Of a stretch of 5,427 bases of DNA, positions 1 through 4,801 are shown piece by piece. Source of the DNA: Phycisphaerales bacterium (GTDB lineage Bacteria; Planctomycetota; Phycisphaerae; Tepidisphaerales; Tepidisphaeraceae). Numbering within the stretch: the stretch's first letter is position 1; each line of letters opens with the position of its first letter. Position numbers and translations under genes: made by a program. The stretch covers positions 2,674-8,100 of the forward strand of contig PMAK01000139.1 in the NCBI GenBank assembly GCA_003153655.1. The letters run 5' to 3'. Below the pieces are notes generated by a model. It ran no database searches, was not told the DNA's origin, and was given only the letters and a program-made list of their open reading frames with translations.

Positions 1-207
1 CGCGACGACCCGCTTCACCTTTGTCGCCTTCATTCCCTTGGGTCCATCCTCGACTTCATATTCCACGATTTCGCCATCTTGCAGCGTTCGGAATCCCTCC
101 GCTTCAATCACTGTATGATGAACGAAAACATCCTTCCCCTCCTTGTCGGATGCGATAAACCCGAACCCCTTCTGGTCGTTAAACCACTTGACCTTTCCCG
201 TGGCCAT
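1..207 (-). CDS. CspA-family cold-shock protein (3' end beyond window)
   Basis: Small single-domain nucleic-acid-binding protein of the CspA family. These proteins act in the cytoplasm as RNA chaperones that melt secondary structure during cold shock or growth transitions. Sixty-nine codons are visible from the ATG at 207-205, read leftwards with no stop before the window edge. Family members are usually 65-75 residues, so only the last few codons can be missing. The protein opens [10 protein letters not shown], has RNP1 as KGFGFI (residues 13-18) and RNP2 as VFVHH (27-31), and continues with the family-typical [17 protein letters not shown] segment (about 42-58) and ATKVKRV near the end. An AAAGGAG Shine-Dalgarno lies 7 nt before the ATG. 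It is divergent from lptB across about 550 bp. The family is certain. Which paralogue it is, and whether it is truly cold-induced, cannot be read from the sequence, so I give no symbol. Confidence 0.96.
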   Translation of the reverse strand, partial: MATGKVKWFNDQKGFGFIASDKEGKDVFVHHTVIEAEGFRTLQDGEIVEYEVEDGPKGMKATKVKRVVA

Positions 208-214
208 ACAGCCA

Positions 215-221
215 CTCCTTT
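215..221 (-). promoter_or_regulatory. Shine-Dalgarno of the csp gene
   Basis: On the minus strand the sequence AAAGGAG ends 7 nt before the ATG at 207. It is close to the anti-SD consensus and fixes the csp start codon. It is the strongest ribosome binding site in the window, fitting a highly translated chaperone. Confidence 0.85.
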
Positions 222-300
222 CAAGACATGAGCCGAGAGCGTCAATCGGCCTTTGCGGCAATCCCTGAATATGTGTCCGCCGAGCCCTTCCCGAACGGAT

Positions 301-335
301 CGCGTTTCCCCCGTGCCGACGGGGCATATCACGCG
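301..335 (-). promoter_or_regulatory. Stem-loop in the probable csp 5' leader
   Basis: CCCCGT (309-314) pairs perfectly with ACGGGG (319-324) around a 4-nt loop. An outer CGCGT (301-305) can pair with ACGCG (331-335) across an asymmetric internal loop. It lies about 100 nt upstream of the csp start on the side that would be transcribed as its leader. Long structured leaders are known for cspA-type genes, where they couple translation to temperature. That this hairpin has such a role is inference. Confidence 0.45.
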
Positions 336-356
336 TGGAAACGAAACATACCACGC
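333..356 (-). promoter_or_regulatory. Alternative stem-loop overlapping the 301-335 hairpin
   Basis: GCGTGG (333-338) pairs perfectly with CCACGC (351-356), leaving a 12-nt loop. A second CCACGC copy at 364-369 could substitute as partner. Bases 333-335 are also used by the outer stem of the 301-335 hairpin, so the two structures exclude one another. The pairing is seen directly; a switching function is speculative. Confidence 0.35.
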
Positions 357-408
357 ACGCGCCCCACGCTCCAAAAAACGCCTGGGTTTTCCCCAATGCC
401 ATTCAGAC

Positions 409-417
409 TTATCCACA
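409..417 (+). promoter_or_regulatory. DnaA-box match (TTATCCACA)
   Basis: Perfect match to the classical DnaA 9-mer, in non-coding sequence. It has the same orientation as the two boxes at 674-693, about 260 bp away. On its own a 9-mer is weak evidence; the clustering in one intergenic region is what makes it worth marking. It could be a binding site for DnaA as a regulator, part of an origin, or chance. Confidence 0.35.
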
Positions 418-545
418 AAACCCACTAGCCATCCGCAATTTTTGCCCATTATTCCGAAGGTTTCCGCACCTAACGCTTCGTTCGCCCCGAAAAATCCGGC
501 CCATTTTAATTTCGTGGAAATCATGACGACTGTAAGCGCATTACA

Positions 546-572
546 AATATACCCTTACGACGACACCCTCAA
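546..572 (-). promoter_or_regulatory. Weak candidate promoter for csp
   Basis: On the minus strand TTGAGG (572-567) and TATATT (551-546) resemble sigma70 -35 and -10 boxes, but the spacer is only 15 bp rather than 17. If used, it would give csp a leader of roughly 330 nt including the stem-loops at 301-356. The short spacer and imperfect -35 keep this tentative. Confidence 0.18.
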
Positions 573-667
573 TTAATTTCCATTTAAGACTGTTTTCAGC
601 CTTTGTTAGGATTCCGACAATCGCCTTAGTGTCCACTAGCGCACAATTGCCCGCCCTGGAATTTCCG

Positions 668-699
668 GCGGATTTATCCACCGGTTATCCACAATCCGC
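668..699 (+). promoter_or_regulatory. Tandem DnaA-box pair enclosed by a 7-bp inverted repeat
   Basis: TTATCCACC (674-682) and TTATCCACA (685-693) are two DnaA-box-like 9-mers in the same orientation, offset by 11 bp, about one helical turn. The second is a perfect consensus match and the first differs at the last base. The pair is bracketed by GCGGATT (668-674) and its exact reverse complement AATCCGC (693-699). It lies 62-93 bp upstream of the lptB ATG. The geometry suggests cooperative DnaA binding or a regulatory operator, or the inverted repeat may be an RNA hairpin in the lptB leader. No function is proven. Confidence 0.42.
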
Positions 700-760
700 G
701 GGGCTCCTTGATTTTCTCGCTTCATACGGGAGACTACCCGCCCCGACTCGTCGGCTTTAC

Positions 761-1498
761 ATGAATCTTCTGGAAGTCACCAAGCTCGTTAAATCCTATG
801 GCGGGCGCACGGTCGTTAATGACGTCACGTTTTTGCTACGCCAACGCGAGGTCGTCGGGCTCCTCGGCCGCAACGGGGCCGGGAAAACCACCACTTTCCG
901 CATGATTCTCGGCATGGTTGAGCCGGACAGCGGCGCGGTGGCCTTCGATGCCGTCGATATCACCTTCCTCCCCATGTTCAAACGCGCCCGGCTCGGAATC
1001 GGATATCTCTCCCAGGAACGAAGCGATTTCCGCAGGCTCACCGTCCTTCAAAATCTCCTGGCTATCCTTGAAACCCTCAACCTTTCCCGGCGGCAGCGCA
1101 TCCAGCGAGCCGAAGCCCTCCTCGACCAATACGGTCTCACCCGCCAGCGAAACCAGAAAGCCGACACCCTCAGCGGCGGCGAACGCCGAAAGCTTGAAAT
1201 CGCCCGCGCGCTCGTCACCGATCCAAAGCTCATTCTCCTCGACGAACCCTTCAGCGGCGTCGACCCAATCGCCGTCGAGGATCTTCAGGTTGAAGTGCGG
1301 CGACTTAAAGACGAATTCGGCAAGAGCGTCCTCATCACCGATCACAACGTCGCCCAAACCCTCCGCGTCTGCGACCGCGCGCTGATCATCGCCGACGGGC
1401 AAGTCTTTAAAGACGGAACCCCCAAGCAAATCATCAACGACCCCGAAGTGCGCAGCGCATATCTCGGCAACACCTTCCGCGGCGATGAATTCGATTGA
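761..1498 (+). CDS. lptB: LptB, LPS export ABC transporter ATP-binding protein
   Basis: Cytoplasmic ATPase of the LptB2FGC machine, which extracts lipopolysaccharide from the inner membrane and pushes it along the Lpt bridge to the outer membrane. The 245-residue product is close to E. coli LptB (241) and has the full ABC set: Walker A GRNGAGKTT (36-44), Q-loop GYLSQE (Q85), signature LSGGE (137-141), Walker B LILLDEP with D161/E162, D-loop SGVDPI (165-170) and H-loop H195 in LITDHNV. LptB-type hallmarks that separate it from LivF/LivG-like ATPases are FRRLTV after the Q-loop, EPFSGVDPIAV, and the C-terminal YLGNTFR resembling YLGEDF. I chose the ATG at 761 because homology begins there. The frame is open back to a GTG at 629, but those 44 extra residues look unlike the family and cover the DnaA-box pair. 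Neither start has a convincing Shine-Dalgarno. The usual partners lptA, lptC, rpoN and hpf are not adjacent. Confidence 0.94.
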   Translation: MNLLEVTKLVKSYGGRTVVNDVTFLLRQREVVGLLGRNGAGKTTTFRMILGMVEPDSGAVAFDAVDITFLPMFKRARLGIGYLSQERSDFRRLTVLQNLLAILETLNLSRRQRIQRAEALLDQYGLTRQRNQKADTLSGGERRKLEIARALVTDPKLILLDEPFSGVDPIAVEDLQVEVRRLKDEFGKSVLITDHNVAQTLRVCDRALIIADGQVFKDGTPKQIINDPEVRSAYLGNTFRGDEFD

Positions 1499-1533
1499 TG
1501 CGTGGCCCTGTTTTATTCCCCAAATTTCAGGAA

Positions 1534-1674
1534 ATATTTTTACCGCGGAGAGCGCAGAGAACGCGGAGGAATACGGAGAATTAGGACTGGTTATTTTCTT
1601 CTCCGCGACCTGTCCCGATGTATCGGGGTCTCCGCGACCTGTCCCGATACATCGGGGTCTCGGCGGTAAAATAT
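1534..1674. repeat. Composite inverted repeat of the 'TTTACCGCGGAG' type
   Basis: The outer ends are near-perfect inverted copies: ATATTTTTACCGCGGAG (1534-1550) against the reverse complement of 1659-1674, ATATTTTACCGCCGAG. The left arm is a purine-rich run of GCGGAG/GCAGAG/GCGGAG/ACGGAG units up to about 1580. The right arm carries the complementary CTCCGCG units (1601-1608, 1630-1637), each followed by a small CCCGAT-centred palindrome. I recall dispersed intergenic repeats of this 'accgcggagagcgcagag' style in several bacterial phyla, Planctomycetota included. No transposase is present, so it would be non-autonomous. It may also act as a transcript-end structure for lptB. Confidence 0.8.
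1601..1658. repeat. Two tandem 29-bp units, each with an internal palindrome
   Basis: Unit 1 (1601-1629) and unit 2 (1630-1658) are exact head-to-tail copies, CTCCGCGACCTGTCCCGAT followed by two variable bases and ATCGGGGT. The only differences are the two central bases, GT in unit 1 and AC in unit 2. Each core is a perfect 6-bp arm palindrome, CCCGAT-NN-ATCGGG. The units lie inside the right arm of the larger inverted repeat. Confidence 0.9.
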
Positions 1675-1748
1675 GACTTTAACCTGCAATTGCCGCCCCG
1701 AAAAAACGGACATCCGCCAGCCGATAGAGGACGTATTAGTAATTGTCA

Positions 1749-1778
1749 TTGTCAAATGCCAACCGACAACCCTAGAAT
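1749..1778 (+). promoter_or_regulatory. Candidate sigma70-type promoter for the TlpA-like gene
   Basis: TTGTCA (1749-1754) and TAGAAT (1773-1778) each match the -35 and -10 consensus at five of six positions, with an 18-bp spacer. Transcription would start near 1785, just before the GGAG ribosome binding site at 1789-1792 that lies 7 nt ahead of the ATG at 1800. A very short leader would result. The match is good, but the organism's own promoter rules are unknown. Confidence 0.4.
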
Positions 1779-1799
1779 CCAACTTTGCGGAGTGAATGA

Positions 1800-3062
1800 A
1801 TGACCCGACGGGAAAAGGTAATATTGGGACTTTGTCTCGCGGTTCTCATCGGCGTCCTCGGAAGCTTCGCGCTCCGCCGTTCACGCGCTCAGTCCGCGGC
1901 TGCTCCCGCGCCGGTCAATGTCTCCCCCGACGTGCGCGCCCTGCTCGATCAGGTTCGCCAGGCTTATGCGTCGCTCCTGTCCCTTTCAATTTCCGGCACG
2001 TTTCAGGGCAACCTCGATATCGACGGAGTTCAACGAAACAACGTCGCCCAATTCTCGGGCCTCTATTCCTCAGCCGGCCTGTTTCGCAACGAGACAAAGG
2101 AAACAACCGGCGCCAATCCCGCTACCACTCAGCCTACAAGCGATGCCCTGCTGGGAAATAACGGAACAAACATCTATCTCTTTTTCCCCGAGCGCAATCG
2201 CTATCAAATAATTGACGCCCCCAAGGGTAAAGTAACCCTCGATTCCCTCGGCGAGAATGTCGCCGATGTGCTGCGAAATCAGAATCTCTCGCTCGCGCTA
2301 GCGCTTTCGGGCGACGCCGAGAGCGAAATCCTGCAGGATGCAACCTCCATTTCCCGCCTGGATGATGTGAAGATCGACGGCCACGCCTACCCAACAATCC
2401 AGATCATCCACCCGCTGTTCGATCAGACACTGGTCATCGATCCGCAAACGCATCTGCTCCGCAGAATGATCGGCGATGTGTCGAAAAACGCGGTGATGAA
2501 AGGCGCGAAGGTCGTCAAATCCGCGCTGCTGACATCGGATTATGTCAACTCCCCATCAGCAGTTTTGCCAGCTGCGCAATTTGCATGGACGCCTCCGCCC
2601 GGCGCGCAGGAAATGACGCCCGACGATGCCAACACCGATCTCATCGGAAAACCCGTGCCGTCATTTTCCCTCGCCGATATGAACGGGAATAGGGTGAGCG
2701 ACAAAAGCCTCAAAGGCTCCGCCTACGTCATGGATTTCTGGGCAACCTGGTGCGGCCCATGCGTCGCTTCACTGCCGCGCGTGGAGGGCATCTCTAAAGA
2801 CTTCAAAGACAAGGGCGTCCAATTCTTCGCCGTCGATGTGCAGGAAGATAAGGCCACCGTCGAGAAATTCATTTCAGATACAAAGCTCGGCATCCCCGTG
2901 CTGATGGACACCGATGGCAAGGTCGAAAATACTTTTGATCCCCTAACCCTCACACCCTTCACCGTCGTTGTCGACAAGGCCGGCAAAGTGCGCTTTGCCG
3001 CGCCCCTCGGGGGACTTGAGGACCGCCTCCCCGCGATCATTAACGACGCTCTTAAGCCCTGA
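1800..3062 (+). CDS. Exported LolA/DUF2092-like domain fused to TlpA-family thioredoxin
   Basis: This 420-residue envelope protein probably acts as a periplasmic thiol-disulfide oxidoreductase. Residues 1-6 are basic (MTRREK) and about 7-25 form one hydrophobic segment, a signal anchor or signal peptide; there is no proper lipobox around C12. Residues about 45-265 form a beta-rich region with the look of LolA/DUF2092-type periplasmic domains (ALLDQVRQAYASLLSLSISG opening; IDPQTHLLRRMIGD later), an assignment I hold only moderately. From about 281 (LIGKPVPSFSLADMNG) a TlpA/AhpC-TSA-type domain begins, with FWATWCGPC, redox cysteines C318 and C321, and the cis-proline P386 in LTPFTVVVD, followed by the usual DKAGKVRF strand. 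All key thioredoxin-fold features are intact, so it should be redox-active. The start is fixed by GGAG 7 nt upstream. TlpA relatives often serve cytochrome c maturation, but no ccm or res genes are adjacent, so the partner is unknown. Confidence 0.88.
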   Translation: MTRREKVILGLCLAVLIGVLGSFALRRSRAQSAAAPAPVNVSPDVRALLDQVRQAYASLLSLSISGTFQGNLDIDGVQRNNVAQFSGLYSSAGLFRNETKETTGANPATTQPTSDALLGNNGTNIYLFFPERNRYQIIDAPKGKVTLDSLGENVADVLRNQNLSLALALSGDAESEILQDATSISRLDDVKIDGHAYPTIQIIHPLFDQTLVIDPQTHLLRRMIGDVSKNAVMKGAKVVKSALLTSDYVNSPSAVLPAAQFAWTPPPGAQEMTPDDANTDLIGKPVPSFSLADMNGNRVSDKSLKGSAYVMDFWATWCGPCVASLPRVEGISKDFKDKGVQFFAVDVQEDKATVEKFISDTKLGIPVLMDTDGKVENTFDPLTLTPFTVVVDKAGKVRFAAPLGGLEDRLPAIINDALKP

Positions 3063-3183
3063 TCGCTATCCCGCGCCGATAAAAACAGCCCCTCATCACT
3101 TGGATGGGCCAGCAACATTTTGACTTCAAAAGTCCCCGCCTGAACTGGCCGATCTCTCTTTCTGTAAACCATTGTAAAAAGCA

Positions 3184-3198
3184 AAGGTTGAGACATTG
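3184..3198 (+). promoter_or_regulatory. Ribosome binding site and TTG start of the HDOD-GGDEF gene
   Basis: AAGG at 3184-3187 stands 8 nt before a TTG at 3196. The frame is closed upstream by TAA at 3175-3177, and the HDOD homology begins within about 12 residues, so no ATG or GTG alternative fits. Use of a TTG start may keep expression of this signalling enzyme low. Confidence 0.7.
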
Positions 3199-4680
3199 AA
3201 TACTGAACTCATCAAGAAGATCCAGTCGTGTCCCAATCTGCCTTCGCTCCCGTCGATAGCAGTCCAAATCCTCGATCTGGCGGCCAAGCCGAATGTGGAC
3301 ATCGCCGAAATTGCCCGCCTGATCTCCAAAGACCCCGCCCTCTCCACCAAAATTCTCCGCACCGTCAACAGCAGCTTTTATGGCCGAAGCCAGGCCGTCA
3401 GCACCGTCAGCCATTCGCTCGTCATCCTCGGACTTCAATCCGTCAAAACGCTGGTCCTCGGCTTTTCTCTGGTCACCACGCTTCACAAAGACAAAAGCCG
3501 TGGCTTCAATCACCTGAACTATTGGCGCCGCAGCATCTACGCCGCCACCGCGGCCCGGACCATCGCGACGAAGATGAATCTCGTCCAGCAGGAGGAAGCA
3601 TTCCTCGGCGCGCTGCTTCAGGACATTGGCATGCTCGTTCTCGACACCGTGCTGGGGCCGCAGTATGGCGATATATGCGCCAAGTCCCCGACACACCCGG
3701 AACTCATCAAAGCCGAAAAAGAATCGCTCGGCATGACTCACGCCGAAATCGGCGCTCTCCTCGCCAAACAGTGGAAGCTCCCCCCGATCCTCGTAACCAC
3801 CATCGGCGGCAGCCACGACGATTCAACCGTCACCGATCCAACCCTGAAAAAAATCGCCCAGCTCGTCCACCTCGCCGGCCTCTGCGCCGACGTCTTTGTC
3901 GATGCCTCACCCGCCAACGCGCTGGCTCAAGTGCGGGCCCATTGCCTCTCCGCATTCAAATTGGCCGAACCCGAATGCGATAAACTCCTCGAAGAGATCA
4001 GCGTCAAGACCAAGGATGTCGTCTCCCTGTTTGAGATCAACATCGGAGCCGCCGCCAACTTCGAAGCCATCCTCGAAAAAGCGAACGAAGCCCTCGTTCA
4101 ACTGACGCTCCAATCCCAGATGCAGGCCAACAAGCTTCAGGAGCAGAACGAAGTTCTCCAGAAAAAAGCGACAATCGACGCCCTGACCGGCCTGAACAAT
4201 CGCGCCGCTTTCGACGACATCCTCAAGCAGCATTTCACGGCATCGAAGACCGGAAAAACGCCGTTGACACTGCTGATGCTGGATGTGGATAAATTCAAAG
4301 CGATCAATGATAAATTCGGACATCAGGTCGGCGATCAGGTATTGACCGAACTGGGCAAACTTCTCAAAAAGTTCGGCCGCCCCAAAGATGCCGCCGCCCG
4401 CTATGGCGGCGAAGAGCTCGCGCTCATACTCCCCGAAACCCCGCGCGCCGTCGGCGCCAACATCGCCGAAGCCCTTCGCCAATCCATCGCGAAACAACCC
4501 ATCATGTGCGGAAAGCTGCCAGTCCCCACCACCGTCTGCGTCGGCGTCGCAACGCTCGAGCTGAACAGCCGAATGACCGACCCGTCTCATCTGCTCAAAG
4601 CAGCGGACTTAGCGGTATACGCGGCCAAGCGTGCCGGCCGAAACTGCGTGAAAATCTTCTCCCTCGCCGCCGCTGCCTGA
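3196..4680 (+). CDS. HDOD-GGDEF signalling protein, probable diguanylate cyclase
   Basis: A 494-residue cytoplasmic protein with no transmembrane segment. Residues about 12-210 form an HDOD domain (LPSLPSIAVQIL, ISKDPALSTKILRTVNSSFYG, ALLQDIGML at 139-147), a non-catalytic HD relative thought to mediate signalling contacts. A helical, probably coiled-coil linker (about 285-325) leads into a GGDEF domain opening at DALTGLNNR (328-336). Catalytic features are present: metal-binding D363 in LDVDKF, base-contacting N371 and D380, and RYGGEEL (402-408), where E replaces the first D, as in many active cyclases, and L replaces the final F. R395-P-K-D398 lies exactly five residues before GGEEL, forming an RxxD product-inhibition site. 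It should therefore make c-di-GMP from two GTP with feedback inhibition. It starts at TTG: an in-frame TAA at 3175-3177 blocks extension, and AAGG lies 8 nt upstream. No receiver domain is present, so input presumably comes through HDOD. Confidence 0.93.
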   Translation: MNTELIKKIQSCPNLPSLPSIAVQILDLAAKPNVDIAEIARLISKDPALSTKILRTVNSSFYGRSQAVSTVSHSLVILGLQSVKTLVLGFSLVTTLHKDKSRGFNHLNYWRRSIYAATAARTIATKMNLVQQEEAFLGALLQDIGMLVLDTVLGPQYGDICAKSPTHPELIKAEKESLGMTHAEIGALLAKQWKLPPILVTTIGGSHDDSTVTDPTLKKIAQLVHLAGLCADVFVDASPANALAQVRAHCLSAFKLAEPECDKLLEEISVKTKDVVSLFEINIGAAANFEAILEKANEALVQLTLQSQMQANKLQEQNEVLQKKATIDALTGLNNRAAFDDILKQHFTASKTGKTPLTLLMLDVDKFKAINDKFGHQVGDQVLTELGKLLKKFGRPKDAAARYGGEELALILPETPRAVGANIAEALRQSIAKQPIMCGKLPVPTTVCVGVATLELNSRMTDPSHLLKAADLAVYAAKRAGRNCVKIFSLAAAA

Positions 4681-4784
4681 CGCTAAAAGCCGTTTTCCCT
4701 CGTCAATTTGCAATTAAGATGAAATAATCTCCCTTGCGCGCCGTCCATAATGTGAGATTGCGTGTCTAGATACTGATTCCATTG

Positions 4785-4801
4785 GAAAGGTTTCCGGAAT
4801 G
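4785..4801 (+). promoter_or_regulatory. Ribosome binding site of the exported orphan gene
   Basis: GAAAGG (4785-4790) lies 8 nt before the ATG at 4799 and decides this start. It sits inside the short palindrome GGAAAGGTTTCC (4784-4795), so the Shine-Dalgarno has a complementary partner immediately downstream. Confidence 0.65.

Larger units (their letters stand above)
208..760. other. Long divergent intergenic region between csp and lptB
   Basis: This stretch of 553 bp lies between two divergently transcribed genes. Short reading frames exist on both strands (for example minus 108-524 and plus 253-576), but none has a recognisable domain and the longest overlaps csp itself, so I treat the region as non-coding. 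It contains the csp ribosome binding site, GC-rich stem-loops at 301-356, a perfect DnaA-box match at 409-417, a comparatively AT-rich patch around 500-610, and a DnaA-box pair at 674-693. Promoters for both genes must lie here. Only weak candidates are visible, one of which (546-572, minus) is listed. Confidence 0.7.
1499..1799. other. Intergenic region between lptB and the TlpA-like gene
   Basis: This 301-bp gap has almost half its length taken up by the composite repeat at 1534-1674. The remainder holds a short AT-rich stretch right after lptB and a candidate promoter at 1749-1778 for the next gene. I see no conventional GC stem plus T-tract terminator for lptB. Short open frames across the repeat (1485-1676, 1591-1782, 1618-1803) simply translate repeat DNA and are not credible genes. 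Confidence 0.75.

Noticed and set aside
108..524. Minus-strand open frame of 138 codons
   Set aside because: It overlaps the genuine csp gene in another frame, has no recognisable domain, and its Arg/Gly-rich composition is typical of antisense reading of GC-rich DNA.
253..576. Plus-strand open frame of 107 codons in the csp-lptB gap
   Set aside because: No ribosome binding site, no family resemblance, and a His/Pro/Thr-rich composition as expected from non-coding sequence.
836..1429. Minus-strand open frame of 197 codons opposite lptB
   Set aside because: It is a shadow of the lptB codon pattern; the plus strand has unambiguous ABC ATPase motifs.
1618..1803. Short plus-strand open frames through the repeat
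   Set aside because: They translate the repeat units themselves and have no initiation signals.
2295..2304. Perfect palindrome GCGCTAGCGC
   Set aside because: It is within the TlpA-like gene and encodes Leu/Ala-rich residues; GC-rich codon choice makes such a palindrome unremarkable.
3122..3134. Small hairpin GACTT-CAA-AAGTC between the TlpA-like and HDOD-GGDEF genes
   Set aside because: Only a 5-bp stem without a T-tract; too weak to call a terminator or operator.
3052..3816. Minus-strand open frame of 254 codons opposite the HDOD region
   Set aside because: It is an antisense shadow; the composition (Gly/Asp/Glu-rich) mirrors the sense codons and no domain is visible.
4284..4292. Another perfect DnaA-box match (TGTGGATAA, reverse orientation)
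   Set aside because: It lies inside the GGDEF gene and simply encodes the conserved DVDKF motif (codons GAT GTG GAT AAA), so coding constraint explains it. It is also a reminder that isolated 9-mers are weak evidence.
4681..4710. Possible terminator after the HDOD-GGDEF gene (AAAAGCCGTTTT)
   Set aside because: The stem is only four A-T pairs around GCCG, so it would be unstable; not called.
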